A stretch of DNA of 18,517 nucleotides from Treponema sp. (GCA_031263265.1 JAISGE010000033.1:1-18517), one strand, 5' to 3'. Positions 7,623 to 15,217 are shown, numbered from the stretch's first letter. Numbers and translations are program-made. Notes: generated by a model from the letters alone, not told the origin.

Positions 7623-8678
7623 TGTACCTGCAAGCCAATAGGAGCCGATAACCACTCCCACAAGGGGTGGGATAAGGGAGGAGACCAGACTAAGGAATGA
7701 GGAGAAGAGGGAGAGGATACCCGACGCCCCCATAATCACGCCCACACCGCAGGCGACCCCTGCGGCGAGTTTGAACTGCCTCTCGTCCAGTCCCAGCATC
7801 TTCACCACGCCCAAGCCTCCTGAGTAGCCGTTCATGATGTTGATGCTGATAGTGGAAGCAATCAGCAGGAAAAGCCCCATGACCGGATGCCCCCATTGGC
7901 TGAGCAACGTGGACACATCTGATTGACCGGCTGCAACAACCCCCGCAGCGCCTAAACAGAACATGATGCACCCGGTGGGAAGAATGCCGCTCATGCCCTT
8001 GGCGACACCCATGCGGCTGCTCGTATGCCGGAAGTAGTCCCCAGCCATAACGCCCATAAGGGCATAGGAACTGACCGCCACACTGATCCCGCTCAGGAGG
8101 GGCGCGGGTTGAGCCGGGCGGTAGGTGAGGATCGCGGAGAGTCCCCCTTGTCCGCCCAATCGGTATAGCACGTACGTGACTATCAGCATGCACAGGGGCA
8201 CCGCGGCGTAAGCGAAATAGGTAAGCCATTTATAACCCTGCATGACGATGAGTGCGGTAAGTCCTCCCCATACTATCGCGCCAAACGCCGGCGGTATGGT
8301 CATGCCGGTGATCCCCTGCCAACCCGCGCTGAACCCCGCGCCCAGCATGGCGGCTTGTATCCCGAACCATCCGATACTTGCCACCGCGATAGGAAGGCTA
8401 GCAAGCAGTTGGGCGGCAACAGTTCCCATCGCGGCTCCCGCAGTGTCATGAATGGAAAGCCCGGTGTCGCTGGCTTGCATGGCGATAAAGCCCATATAGA
8501 CGCACACAATTCCATATCCAATGAGTATAACGAGGGCGACGCCTGCCACGGAAAAGCCGCTCTGAAGCATGCCTCCCACCATAGATGGGCCGGCGCCGAG
8601 AAGTGCGCCTATAAAGAGGCAGGTAAGTCCCAACGCCCCCTTCTCCTGGACGACGCCTTTCTTCAGGTTTGTATTCAT
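7437..8678 (-). CDS. CodB/NCS1-type cytosine-like permease, frame broken at a G run
   Basis: This is a membrane protein of the nucleobase:cation symporter-1 family, CodB branch. Features include SIGWFGIQAAML in segment 3, SAILTYRPAQPAP, and SSLIPPLVGVVIGSYWL, which parallels the AIPPVGGVIIADYL region of E. coli CodB. About ten membrane segments are encoded up to residue 352. Then 11 G residues (minus strand) shift the frame, and the last 57 residues (from GGGGHIVGTPRR) are polar and unlike the family. The missing segments 11-12 lie in the next frame, fused to an MCP. AAGGAG precedes the ATG by eight bases, and a promoter lies at 8707-8736. The substrate could be cytosine, another nucleobase or a related compound. 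mazG is divergent. Confidence 0.85.
   Translation of the reverse strand: MNTNLKKGVVQEKGALGLTCLFIGALLGAGPSMVGGMLQSGFSVAGVALVILIGYGIVCVYMGFIAMQASDTGLSIHDTAGAAMGTVAAQLLASLPIAVASIGWFGIQAAMLGAGFSAGWQGITGMTIPPAFGAIVWGGLTALIVMQGYKWLTYFAYAAVPLCMLIVTYVLYRLGGQGGLSAILTYRPAQPAPLLSGISVAVSSYALMGVMAGDYFRHTSSRMGVAKGMSGILPTGCIMFCLGAAGVVAAGQSDVSTLLSQWGHPVMGLFLLIASTISINIMNGYSGGLGVVKMLGLDERQFKLAAGVACGVGVIMGASGILSLFSSFLSLVSSLIPPLVGVVIGSYWLAGTGGGGHIVGTPRRYTASWCHSLYHGRVGHLYNQFHRPLFHSRYKRAWGLPLFLLVPEPCYES
7612..7622 (-). repeat. Run of 11 G (minus strand) at the permease/MCP frame switch
   Basis: Eleven C on the plus strand (G in the coding strand) follow the Thr-352 codon of the permease. With 11 G the permease ends in 61 off-family residues including the glycines. 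With 10 or 13 G the reading frame passes into the CodB C-terminus and the MCP. Homopolymeric G runs are known slipped-strand switches, including in treponemes. They are also a common sequencing error. Confidence 0.9.
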
Positions 8679-8703
8679 AATCGCAACTCCTTTATAACAT
8701 TGC

Positions 8704-8724
8704 CATAGTATATATTTTACTATG
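8704..8724. promoter_or_regulatory. Inverted repeat CATAGTA-N7-TACTATG over the permease promoter
   Basis: Perfect 7-base arms (8704-8710 and 8718-8724) flank an AT-rich spacer. The repeat covers the predicted -10 box of the permease-MCP gene and could be an operator for an unidentified regulator. The size and symmetry fit a dimeric repressor or activator. Confidence 0.45.
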
Positions 8725-8736
8725 ACAAATAAACAA
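8707..8736 (-). promoter_or_regulatory. Sigma70-like promoter of the permease-MCP operon
   Basis: On the minus strand, TTGTTT (8731-8736), an 18-base spacer and TATACT (8707-8712) lie shortly before the AAGGAG and ATG of the permease. The -10 matches 5 of 6; the -35 is weak. It may drive the downstream NFACT, ruvA and sigma genes as well, as no strong terminator is seen between them. Confidence 0.4.
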
Positions 8737-8860
8737 GCGGTGTGGGGTGAATCGCCTCAGATCGTGAAACGCGGCTGTTCCATCCACGTTACCCATCCTA
8801 CCCGGATTCCGGGACTTTTAAAAGGCTTGATCTTTTATGAGCCTATCCCCACACTAAGCT

Positions 8861-9691
8861 ATGCAAGATACAAGCACGGCCTTTAAGGGCTTATATGATA
8901 ACGTGGTACGGCTCAGATCCCCTGAGGGCTGTCCTTGGGATCAGGAACAGACCCCCCGCAGCCTCCGGGGGGATCTTATTGAAGAAACCTATGAATGTGT
9001 GGAAGCCATAGATGAACAGGCTCCCGCGCATATCCAGGAAGAATTAGGGGATATCTTTCTTTTGGTCACCATGCTTTCCTATATGCACCAGGAACAAGGG
9101 CTTTTCTCGGTGGCTGATGTACTCACCGGGGTCTCGGAGAAACTCGTCCGCCGGCACCCCCATGTATTTGGAGATGTGAAGGTCAAGGATAGCCATGAAG
9201 TGCTGGATAATTGGGCACGGATTAAAATAGAACAAGAGGGCAGGAAGCCTAAAGATTCGGTGTTGGATAAGGTTTCCCAAGCCCTGCCTCCGCTGGATAG
9301 GTCCTATAAGCTCCAAACGCAGGCTGCCAAAGTAGGCTTTGATTGGCCCTGTAAGGAGCAGGTGATCGATAAAATTCAGGAAGAACTGGGAGAAGTAATC
9401 GAAGCCGTGGATGTCTTTAAAAAGGCTGCTGAGGATAAGCCGCTTAACCCCAGTGCGCGTGCAGCAGCCCAAGAAAACATAGAAGCGGAACTGGGGGATC
9501 TGCTTTTTTCCGTCGTGAACCTCTGCCGTTTTTTGCAGGTGGAGCCTTCGGTGGCCCTGCAGCGAACCAATAGTACCTTTACCAAACGGTTCAAACAGGT
9601 GGAAAAAAGGATGCGCGAAGCAGCCAAGGAGATGAACCAGGAAAACCTTGCCCTTATGGATAGGTTTTGGGAAGAGGCCAAGCGTATTTGA
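8861..9691 (+). CDS. mazG: MazG nucleoside triphosphate pyrophosphohydrolase
   Basis: MazG hydrolyses (d)NTPs to NMP and pyrophosphate, clearing abnormal nucleotides and helping set stress responses. The 276-residue protein has the classical opening LRSPEGCPWDQEQTPRSL and two MazG repeats. The first contains LIEETYECVEAIDE and EELGDIFLL. The second contains KIQEELGEVIEAVDVFKKA and EAELGDLLFSVVN; these are the ExxE...ExxD metal-binding patterns. Length is close to the E. coli enzyme. The ATG at 8861 is the only sensible start, yet no ribosome binding site is visible before it (CCCCACACTAAGCT). It is divergent from the permease-MCP gene. Its last codons overlap the -35 box of the GH130 promoter. 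Confidence 0.93.
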   Translation: MQDTSTAFKGLYDNVVRLRSPEGCPWDQEQTPRSLRGDLIEETYECVEAIDEQAPAHIQEELGDIFLLVTMLSYMHQEQGLFSVADVLTGVSEKLVRRHPHVFGDVKVKDSHEVLDNWARIKIEQEGRKPKDSVLDKVSQALPPLDRSYKLQTQAAKVGFDWPCKEQVIDKIQEELGEVIEAVDVFKKAAEDKPLNPSARAAAQENIEAELGDLLFSVVNLCRFLQVEPSVALQRTNSTFTKRFKQVEKRMREAAKEMNQENLALMDRFWEEAKRI

Positions 9692-9716
9692 CAAGAGCAC
9701 CGAAAGGGTATAAGAT
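9688..9716 (+). promoter_or_regulatory. Promoter of the GH130 gene
   Basis: TTGACA (9688-9693), a perfect -35, overlaps the mazG stop codon. After 17 bases comes TAAGAT (9711-9716); TATAAG at 9709 is an alternative with a 15-base spacer. The operator palindrome at 9730 sits just downstream, about where transcription would begin. Confidence 0.5.
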
Positions 9717-9729
9717 GATTCTACAGTTG

Positions 9730-9743
9730 CTTAATGCATTAAG
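9730..9743. promoter_or_regulatory. LacI-type operator, CTTAATGCATTAAG
   Basis: This is a perfect 14-base palindrome just downstream of the GH130 promoter. The same core occurs at 14021-14036 and 14174-14183, on either side of the lacI-type gene's divergent promoters. A binding site there would block transcription, as is usual for LacI-family repressors. Confidence 0.65.
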
Positions 9744-9773
9744 TAAAATAAACGAATTAACGAGGTATAAAAG

Positions 9774-10778
9774 GTGAGTAGCTATTTGCTTAAAAATACC
9801 GGTTCCTTACCGAACATTCCCTGGGAAGCGCGTCCTTTGGGCAGCGACCCTAAGAAAGAAGTATTGTGGCGTTACTCCAGGAACCCGATCATTCCGCGTA
9901 ACCTGACCATGTATTCCAACAGTATTTTTAACAGCGCGGTGGTACCCTACAAGGACGGGTTTGCCGGTGTGTTCCGGTGTGATGATACGTCCCGCCGCAT
10001 GAACATTCACGCGGGCAAGAGCCAAGACGGCATAAGCTGGTCGATCAAGGATGAGGTGATTGAGTTTATCAAAACCGATCCTGGTCTGCCGGATGCGGAG
10101 TACAAGTACGATCCCCGGGTGGTGTTTGTGGAGGACCGATGGTACATCATCTGGTGCAACGGATACCACGGCCCCTGTATCGGCCTGGGGTATACCTTTG
10201 ACTTTGAAACATTTTATCAGATGGAAAATCCCCTGATGTTTTTCAACCGGAACGGCGTGCTTTTTCCCCGCAAGATTGGCAAAAACTATGGGTTGTTGAG
10301 CCGTCCCAGTGATTCGGGACATACGCCTTTCGGGGATATTGTCTATTCTGAAAGCCCGGATCTTACGTTTTGGGGTAAACACCGGCATGTGATGGCGCCC
10401 CTAGGCTCTGAAAGCGGCTGGCAGAGTACGAAGATAGGCGCGGGCCCTGCTCCCCTAGAAACATCCGAGGGCTGGTTGCTCTTCTATCACGGGGTGCTGA
10501 CTAGCTGCAACGGCTATGTCTATTCATTTGGCGCGGCCCTGCTTGATCTTGACGAACCCTGGAAGGTCATTGCCCGTGCCCGGCCCTATCTGATTAACCC
10601 CCGGGAATCTTACGAATGTGTTGGTGATGTACCGAATGTTACCTTCCCCTGCGCCTGCCTTGTGGACGGCGACACGGGCAGGCTGGCAATCTACTACGGC
10701 TGCGCGGACACGGTAACCGGCCTCGTGTTTGGCAAGGTCGATGAAGTGGTGGATTTTGTAAAGAAAAACGCGGTGTAG
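9774..10778 (+). CDS. GH130-family beta-mannoside phosphorylase-like enzyme
   Basis: GH130 enzymes cleave beta-mannosides with phosphate to give mannose 1-phosphate; a few members are hydrolases. The 334-residue protein shows the five-bladed propeller motifs: FNSAVVPYKDGFAGVFRCDD, YDPRVV with the likely general acid D113, IIWCNGYHGP, NRNGVLFPRK, LLSRPSDSGHTPFGDI, KIGAGPAPLET and GDVPNVTFPCA. There is no signal peptide, so it acts in the cytoplasm on imported sugars. The start is GTG at 9774 with GAGGT seven bases upstream. A promoter and a LacI-type operator precede it, and a hairpin terminator follows. The subfamily, and hence beta-1,4- versus beta-1,2-linkage and the acceptor, cannot be settled by eye. 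The neighbouring importer and esterase support oligosaccharide use. Confidence 0.85.
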   Translation: MSSYLLKNTGSLPNIPWEARPLGSDPKKEVLWRYSRNPIIPRNLTMYSNSIFNSAVVPYKDGFAGVFRCDDTSRRMNIHAGKSQDGISWSIKDEVIEFIKTDPGLPDAEYKYDPRVVFVEDRWYIIWCNGYHGPCIGLGYTFDFETFYQMENPLMFFNRNGVLFPRKIGKNYGLLSRPSDSGHTPFGDIVYSESPDLTFWGKHRHVMAPLGSESGWQSTKIGAGPAPLETSEGWLLFYHGVLTSCNGYVYSFGAALLDLDEPWKVIARARPYLINPRESYECVGDVPNVTFPCACLVDGDTGRLAIYYGCADTVTGLVFGKVDEVVDFVKKNAV

Positions 10779-10790
10779 TACCTCTCATGG

Positions 10791-10820
10791 GCCCTTGCAA
10801 AACTTCAATTTTGCAAGGGC
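10791..10820. terminator. Bidirectional hairpin terminator between convergent genes
   Basis: GCCCTTGCAAAA pairs perfectly with TTTTGCAAGGGC around a CTTCAA loop, a 12-base-pair stem. It lies between the stops of GH130 (plus) and the ABC permease (minus). AGTTTTA follows on the plus side, and the AAAA/TTTT at the stem top suits both directions. Confidence 0.8.
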
Positions 10821-10828
10821 AGTTTTAC

Positions 10829-11656
10829 CTATGACTTTACCGCGCCGGCAAGACCGTTGTAAATGTAGCGCTGGCAGAACAAAAACAGTATCAGCATGGG
10901 AATGGTCGCCAAAAGCACTGCGGCACTTACCACTTCAAAGGGAGTCGAAAGACCGCTGAAAAAACGGTAGAGGGCCACGGTCAGGGTTTGCGCCCCTCTG
11001 ATAAGGTACAGATTGGGGATATAAAAATCATTGTAGATGCCGATGCCTTTTATCACCGCCAGGGTTACGATTGCCGGTTTGAGGAGCGGCAGGATGATGC
11101 TGAAATAGATGCGAAAATATCCCGCACCGTCCAGCAGGCCCGCTTCGTCCAGGGATTTTGGAATCGTGTTGAGAATATTCATGACAATGTAAATATCCAC
11201 GATGCCGACCCCTGAATACAGAAGGATGATGGAACCGATGTTGTTTATCAATCCCATAGCATAGATGATGCGGAACACGACAACCTGGGTCGTTACGACC
11301 GGAATGAACATAGTCAGAAGATACGCGGCCATCACGAGCTTTTTTCCCCGGAACTCAAAACGCTGGAGTACAAAGGATACCATGCAGGAAAAATTCACGC
11401 TGAAAAACAGAGAAATCGCAAGGACAATAAGCGTGGTAAGCAGTGCGCCGAACAAGTTACCCACCCGTATGGCGTAGGCAAAGTTATACAGATTAAACCA
11501 GTTCGCGGGCGATTTGAAGACCGAAGTCTCCCGAAACTCAACACCGGTTTTGAAGGCCATAAACAGTATCGGTATCAACGGAATAATGACAAATGCCGCC
11601 GCCATGACGAGCAGAACATACCGCAATGTCTTGTACAATTTTGATTCTGACAACAT
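10829..11656 (-). CDS. Carbohydrate ABC importer permease, MalG-like
   Basis: This 275-residue inner-membrane protein has six predicted membrane segments. Its cytoplasmic EAA loop, EAGLLDGAGYFRIYFSIILP, contacts the ATPase in MalG-type (COG0395) permeases. With the partner permease encoded just upstream it forms the channel of an oligosaccharide importer. Its ATG follows the partner's TAA with no gap, so the two are translationally coupled. It is the last gene of the operon and ends at the shared terminator. No ATPase gene is present in the operon, so a shared MsmK/MalK-type ATPase encoded elsewhere is expected. Substrate is inferred only from the neighbouring GH130 and esterase genes. Confidence 0.9.
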   Translation of the reverse strand: MLSESKLYKTLRYVLLVMAAAFVIIPLIPILFMAFKTGVEFRETSVFKSPANWFNLYNFAYAIRVGNLFGALLTTLIVLAISLFFSVNFSCMVSFVLQRFEFRGKKLVMAAYLLTMFIPVVTTQVVVFRIIYAMGLINNIGSIILLYSGVGIVDIYIVMNILNTIPKSLDEAGLLDGAGYFRIYFSIILPLLKPAIVTLAVIKGIGIYNDFYIPNLYLIRGAQTLTVALYRFFSGLSTPFEVVSAAVLLATIPMLILFLFCQRYIYNGLAGAVKS

Positions 11657-12526
11657 TTAATCTTCCTCCTTAACAAAGAGCCGCTGTAAGCCGACGGAAA
11701 TAACGACCACAAAAAAGACCACAATCGACATGGCCGCGGCAAAACCAATGCGGCCGTCGCCCATGCTCTGTTGGATTTGAATGACCGGAACCGAGGTGCC
11801 ATTCGCGCCTCCCAGCATGATGTAGGGGATTTCAAATACCTGGATGGAACCGGAAATACTGAGCAGGACATTGATAAAAAGCACTTTTTTGATGAAGGGC
11901 ACAGAGATGTGCTTGATTTCCTGCCATTTATTGCAGCCGTCAATCGCGGCAGATTCGTAGAGTTCCGACGGGATGGCTTGGAGTGAGCCGAAAAACATGA
12001 TAAACGCCATGCCGTAATACCGCCAAATACTGATAGAAGCAATCGCGGGGTTTACGATTTTTAGGTCCTGGAGCCAGTTGTGGACAAGGGATTCAAGGCC
12101 CAATGTCCGCAGCATGGTGTTGAGGGTTCCGCTGCGGTTAAAAAAGGTGATGAAGATTGCCGCAACAATGATGCCGTTTAGCATATAGGGAAATATCAAG
12201 ATACTTTTGAAAACACTCAAGCCGCGAAACTTTCCGTTCACCAGTACCGCCAGCACAAACGAAAGCAGCAGTTGGGGAATCGCGACGAGCATATACCAGA
12301 GGCAGTTTCTGAACAGCAAGAGGTACTGGGGATCCGAAAATATGCGCCGGTAATTCCGCAGTCCGGTCATTTTGATGTTCGTTACTCCGTCCCAGTCGGT
12401 GAATCCCAGAAATACGTTAAAAATAATCGGTATGTAGCTAAAAACAAAAAGCAGCACCAGCGGTACCGTCAAAAAAACAATGATAAGCAACCGTTTCTGC
12501 TTTTCCATATCTTGTAATTTTTGCAT
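11657..12526 (-). CDS. Carbohydrate ABC importer permease, MalF-like
   Basis: This 289-residue membrane protein is of the COG1175 (MalF/UgpA) type. It has an N-terminal membrane helix (LLIIVFLTVPLVLLFVFSYI), the FLGFTDWDG periplasmic motif typical of these permeases, and an EAA loop YESAAIDGCNKWQEIKHISV. GGAGGAAAC directly before the ATG is a strong ribosome binding site. It lies between the binding protein and the MalG-like permease genes and is part of the same operon. A hairpin in the gap upstream may lower its expression relative to the binding protein. Confidence 0.9.
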   Translation of the reverse strand: MQKLQDMEKQKRLLIIVFLTVPLVLLFVFSYIPIIFNVFLGFTDWDGVTNIKMTGLRNYRRIFSDPQYLLLFRNCLWYMLVAIPQLLLSFVLAVLVNGKFRGLSVFKSILIFPYMLNGIIVAAIFITFFNRSGTLNTMLRTLGLESLVHNWLQDLKIVNPAIASISIWRYYGMAFIMFFGSLQAIPSELYESAAIDGCNKWQEIKHISVPFIKKVLFINVLLSISGSIQVFEIPYIMLGGANGTSVPVIQIQQSMGDGRIGFAAAMSIVVFFVVVISVGLQRLFVKEED

Positions 12527-12557
12527 GTTTCCTCCAGGTGAAAGTATGAAATACGGC

Positions 12558-12592
12558 CCGGTTTCAAAAGTTCGTTTGGGGTTTGAAACCGG
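12558..12592 (-). repeat. Intercistronic hairpin between binding protein and permease genes
   Basis: CCGGTTTCAAA (12558-12568) pairs with TTTGAAACCGG (12582-12592), an 11-base-pair stem with a 13-base loop. No T-run follows in the direction of transcription. It is more likely an mRNA stabiliser or attenuator that favours the binding-protein message than a full terminator. Confidence 0.6.
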
Positions 12593-12607
12593 ATCCCAAA
12601 CAGGCGC

Positions 12608-13996
12608 TTAATTTGTATACGACACACCCCGTTCTTGCCGGTACTGGTTGTATAGATCGTTCTGCCGTTTTATTTGCGCGTTGTACGCGGTCCAGTCATT
12701 CGGCTTGGTGATGTCCAGTGCGTCAAAGGGAAGCCCCGCCCATTTGTTATCCGCAAGCAAATTCGCGTCTTTGAGAATCTCGTCATTGTCGATACTGTTC
12801 TGGGTAAGCGGCGCGGCAATGATCTGCTCAACTTCACCCCGTTCAACCCGGCCTTGTATCAGCGCAAAATGCGCCGGTGCAATGGGGGTAACGTCTCTGT
12901 GAATCGCGATGCAGCCAATCTGCGCAAGGTATGCAGGCTGGCGGGCAAGGAAATCGAGGTACTGTTTCGCCTCTTCAATATGTCTGCTCCCCGCATTGAT
13001 CGCGTAAGGCTGGGCTGGATTCACGAGGATGTACCGGCCATTGCCAAAATCAGGGGCAGCGTCAAATTTGATCACTTCAGGCGAGGTTCCTGCAGGAACG
13101 CGGCTTATGATCTGCTGGACAACCCAGGAGCCAAAGAGCATCATCCCCGCCTTGCCGTAAGACACGGAATCCATGGCGATACCGAAATCAGGATACACTT
13201 CCTGTTCAAAATAGCCCTTGGACTTCCATTCCGTATATATTTTAATGGTTTTGCCTACGGGATAGGCTTCGCTAAACGGTTCCGGGTCTGCCAGCATCTT
13301 TACAAAGCTGTCGGTTCTGCCGCCCACATAGGTTGAAACATTGCCCAGGACACTCATGGGCCAGTTTTCTACTCGGTGCAGGGAAATGGGTGTGAGACCC
13401 GCATCCTTGATTTTCTGGAGCATCGCGTTAAATTCCGCAATAGTGGCGGGAATTTCATCATAACCCACAGACTTGATGACATTTTCGTTGTAAGTGAGGG
13501 CTTCGCCGAATTCTTTGGCAATATTCAACGCCCTTAAGGTCCCGTCAACCTGGGGCATGGCCGCGACAAGCTCTTTGCCGTAAAGCGCCTCGGCTTCCGC
13601 AACCGGCATAACCGGTGCCATGTACTTGGCGTATTCATCGTTGGTAATCGTGAAACCCACGCTGAACAAGTCCATGCCAGGATCCCGTACCTGTAAAAGC
13701 TGCTTGATCACGTTGCTGTCCGAGCCGTATCCCACGAATTCCACTTCAATGCCGGTTTCCGCGGTAAACTGCTCGGTCAAAATTTTCTGCCATGCGGTTG
13801 AGGGGTCCCGATAGGTATTACCGTTGGCGTCTTTTTTCTCGTCCCCCAAAATCAACTGGGTTTGATGGGTGTAGACCACCAGCTTTTTCGATCCATTCGC
13901 AGATGACTGCGTTTTGTTACATGCCGCAAACATCACCAGTACCGGCAAACCAATAAGCATAAGACCCGCCGCGGATCTTCCGTTAAGATTCTTCAT
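12608..13996 (-). CDS. ABC importer extracellular sugar-binding lipoprotein
   Basis: This 462-residue protein is of the COG1653 (family 1) solute-binding type. Its N-terminus is a lipoprotein signal: a basic start, LMLIGLPVLVMFAAC and then a polar linker. The cysteine (residue 26) would be lipidated. The body has the usual QFTAETGIEVEFV, GKAGMMLFGSWVV and NPAQPYAINAGS blocks. It would capture oligosaccharide and hand it to the two permeases encoded downstream. CGGAG lies seven bases before the ATG. The promoter and a LacI-type operator are at 14021-14078, so it should be induced when the regulator encoded divergently releases DNA. Confidence 0.9.
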   Translation of the reverse strand: MKNLNGRSAAGLMLIGLPVLVMFAACNKTQSSANGSKKLVVYTHQTQLILGDEKKDANGNTYRDPSTAWQKILTEQFTAETGIEVEFVGYGSDSNVIKQLLQVRDPGMDLFSVGFTITNDEYAKYMAPVMPVAEAEALYGKELVAAMPQVDGTLRALNIAKEFGEALTYNENVIKSVGYDEIPATIAEFNAMLQKIKDAGLTPISLHRVENWPMSVLGNVSTYVGGRTDSFVKMLADPEPFSEAYPVGKTIKIYTEWKSKGYFEQEVYPDFGIAMDSVSYGKAGMMLFGSWVVQQIISRVPAGTSPEVIKFDAAPDFGNGRYILVNPAQPYAINAGSRHIEEAKQYLDFLARQPAYLAQIGCIAIHRDVTPIAPAHFALIQGRVERGEVEQIIAAPLTQNSIDNDEILKDANLLADNKWAGLPFDALDITKPNDWTAYNAQIKRQNDLYNQYRQERGVSYTN

Positions 13997-14020
13997 GTTA
14001 TGCTCCGAAAAGTAATTTTT

Positions 14021-14036
14021 ACCTAATGCGTTAGGT
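14021..14036. promoter_or_regulatory. LacI-type operator of the ABC operon
   Basis: ACCTAATGCGTTAGGT has perfect six-base arms (ACCTAA/TTAGGT). It shares the TAATGC-TTA core with the sites at 9730 and 14174. It lies 15 bases downstream of the predicted -10 of the binding-protein promoter, the same geometry as at GH130. Confidence 0.65.
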
Positions 14037-14050
14037 TATTTATGTATCAT

Positions 14051-14078
14051 TTTGTACATGCTTGTTTTCGGTTGTCAA
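14051..14078 (-). promoter_or_regulatory. Promoter of the ABC sugar importer operon
   Basis: On the minus strand there is a perfect TTGACA (14073-14078), a 16-base spacer and TACAAA (14051-14056). The operator at 14021-14036 follows within about the first 25 transcribed bases, which suits repression. Confidence 0.55.
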
Positions 14079-14173
14079 GCAAATTTTTTCTGAATCATCC
14101 GCATACTGCCCCTATAATGAGGTATGCCGTATTTTCACGCCCACGGCCATTGACAAATCCTGGTAAAATACGG

Positions 14174-14183
14174 TAATGCATTA
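14174..14183. promoter_or_regulatory. LacI-type operator upstream of the regulator gene
   Basis: The palindrome TAATGCATTA, within GGTAATGCATTAAGTAA, is identical in core to the GH130 operator. It begins 26 bases before the regulator's ATG. A TTGACA at 14150-14155 lies upstream, placing the site over the likely -10 region; TATAAT at 14113-14118 is an alternative promoter element. It suggests autoregulation. Confidence 0.6.
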
Positions 14184-14199
14184 AGTAATCGGAAACTGT

Positions 14200-15204
14200 A
14201 TGAAATCCACGGTAAAAATGAGCGATATTGCCAGGGAATTAGGGGTAAGCACCGTAACCGTCAGCAAAGCCCTGTCCGGTAAGGACGGGGTGAGCAGCGC
14301 GTTGCGGAAAACGATTATCCAGAAGGCGGAAGAATTGGGGTACGTATACAACAGCCTGCCCCGGAACATGCGGGAGGGCCGGCACTACCTTATCGGCATC
14401 CTGATCTCCTCGAAATTTATCGGCGAAAGTTCCTTTTATTGGGTTTTTTATCAGGAATTACTGACCGTAATAAAACGGACTGCGTATCTGGGGATTCTGG
14501 AAATTATCAGCGCTGAGGATGAGACGAGCTGCGCGGTGCCGTTGATTCTGAGCGCGAAGAAGATCGACGGCATAATCATACTGGGGCAAATGCAGGACCC
14601 CTACCTTGCCATGATTTCGTCCAAAATACCCCAGTGCGTCTTCCTTGACTTTTATTCCGGGATAGGTTCCCGGGATTGTGTGGCGTCAAACAACTTCCTC
14701 GGTTCCTACAGCCTGACCAACCTGCTTATTGCCGCGGGGCATAAAAACATTGGCTTTATCGGGTCAACCGCCGCGACTACCAGCATCTTGGACCGATACC
14801 TCGGTTTTTGCAAGGCCATGATGGAAGCCGGCCTCCCCTACCAAGCAGCTATTGAAGACCGGGATACCAAGGGGATCTACATTGAAATCATGCTTTGCCC
14901 GGACAAGTATACCGCCTATGTCTGCAACAACGATCAGATCGCAGGGATCGTCGTCAATCAGCTTAGGAAATCGGGTTTGGCTGTTCCCAAAGACATATCC
15001 CTTGTGGGGTTTGACAATGAAAGCGAAGTGGTTACCTCGGGAATCGGCGTTACCAGCCTTGCATTCAACATAGCGGTTATGAGCAAACTGGCGGTGGATC
15101 TGCTTATACAGCATATCGAATCGTCCGCTTATGTCCCCCGTGGCCATTCTTTTATTGACGGGCAGGTGATGGTAAAACACTCAATTGCCGCCCCAGCCTG
15201 GTAA
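14200..15204 (+). CDS. LacI-family transcriptional regulator
   Basis: The 334-residue protein has an N-terminal LacI helix-turn-helix (MSDIARELGVSTVTVSKALS) and hinge region. The periplasmic-binding-protein-like effector domain follows, ending with the usual KDISLVGFDNE and VTSLAFN blocks. It should bind palindromic operators as a dimer and respond to a sugar. The start at 14200 gives six residues before MSDIA; the ATG at 14218 is possible, and neither has a strong ribosome binding site. It is divergent from the ABC operon and followed after 13 bases by the esterase gene. Three palindromes of one type at GH130, the ABC operon and this gene point to it as the local regulator; that link is inferred. 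Confidence 0.92.
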   Translation: MKSTVKMSDIARELGVSTVTVSKALSGKDGVSSALRKTIIQKAEELGYVYNSLPRNMREGRHYLIGILISSKFIGESSFYWVFYQELLTVIKRTAYLGILEIISAEDETSCAVPLILSAKKIDGIIILGQMQDPYLAMISSKIPQCVFLDFYSGIGSRDCVASNNFLGSYSLTNLLIAAGHKNIGFIGSTAATTSILDRYLGFCKAMMEAGLPYQAAIEDRDTKGIYIEIMLCPDKYTAYVCNNDQIAGIVVNQLRKSGLAVPKDISLVGFDNESEVVTSGIGVTSLAFNIAVMSKLAVDLLIQHIESSAYVPRGHSFIDGQVMVKHSIAAPAW

Positions 15205-15217
15205 CAAGGAGCATATA

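Noticed and set aside
8801..8813. CCCGG-ATT-CCGGG hairpin followed by ACTTTT as a terminator.
   Set aside because: No plus-strand gene ends before it, the stem is only five pairs, and the T-run is short.
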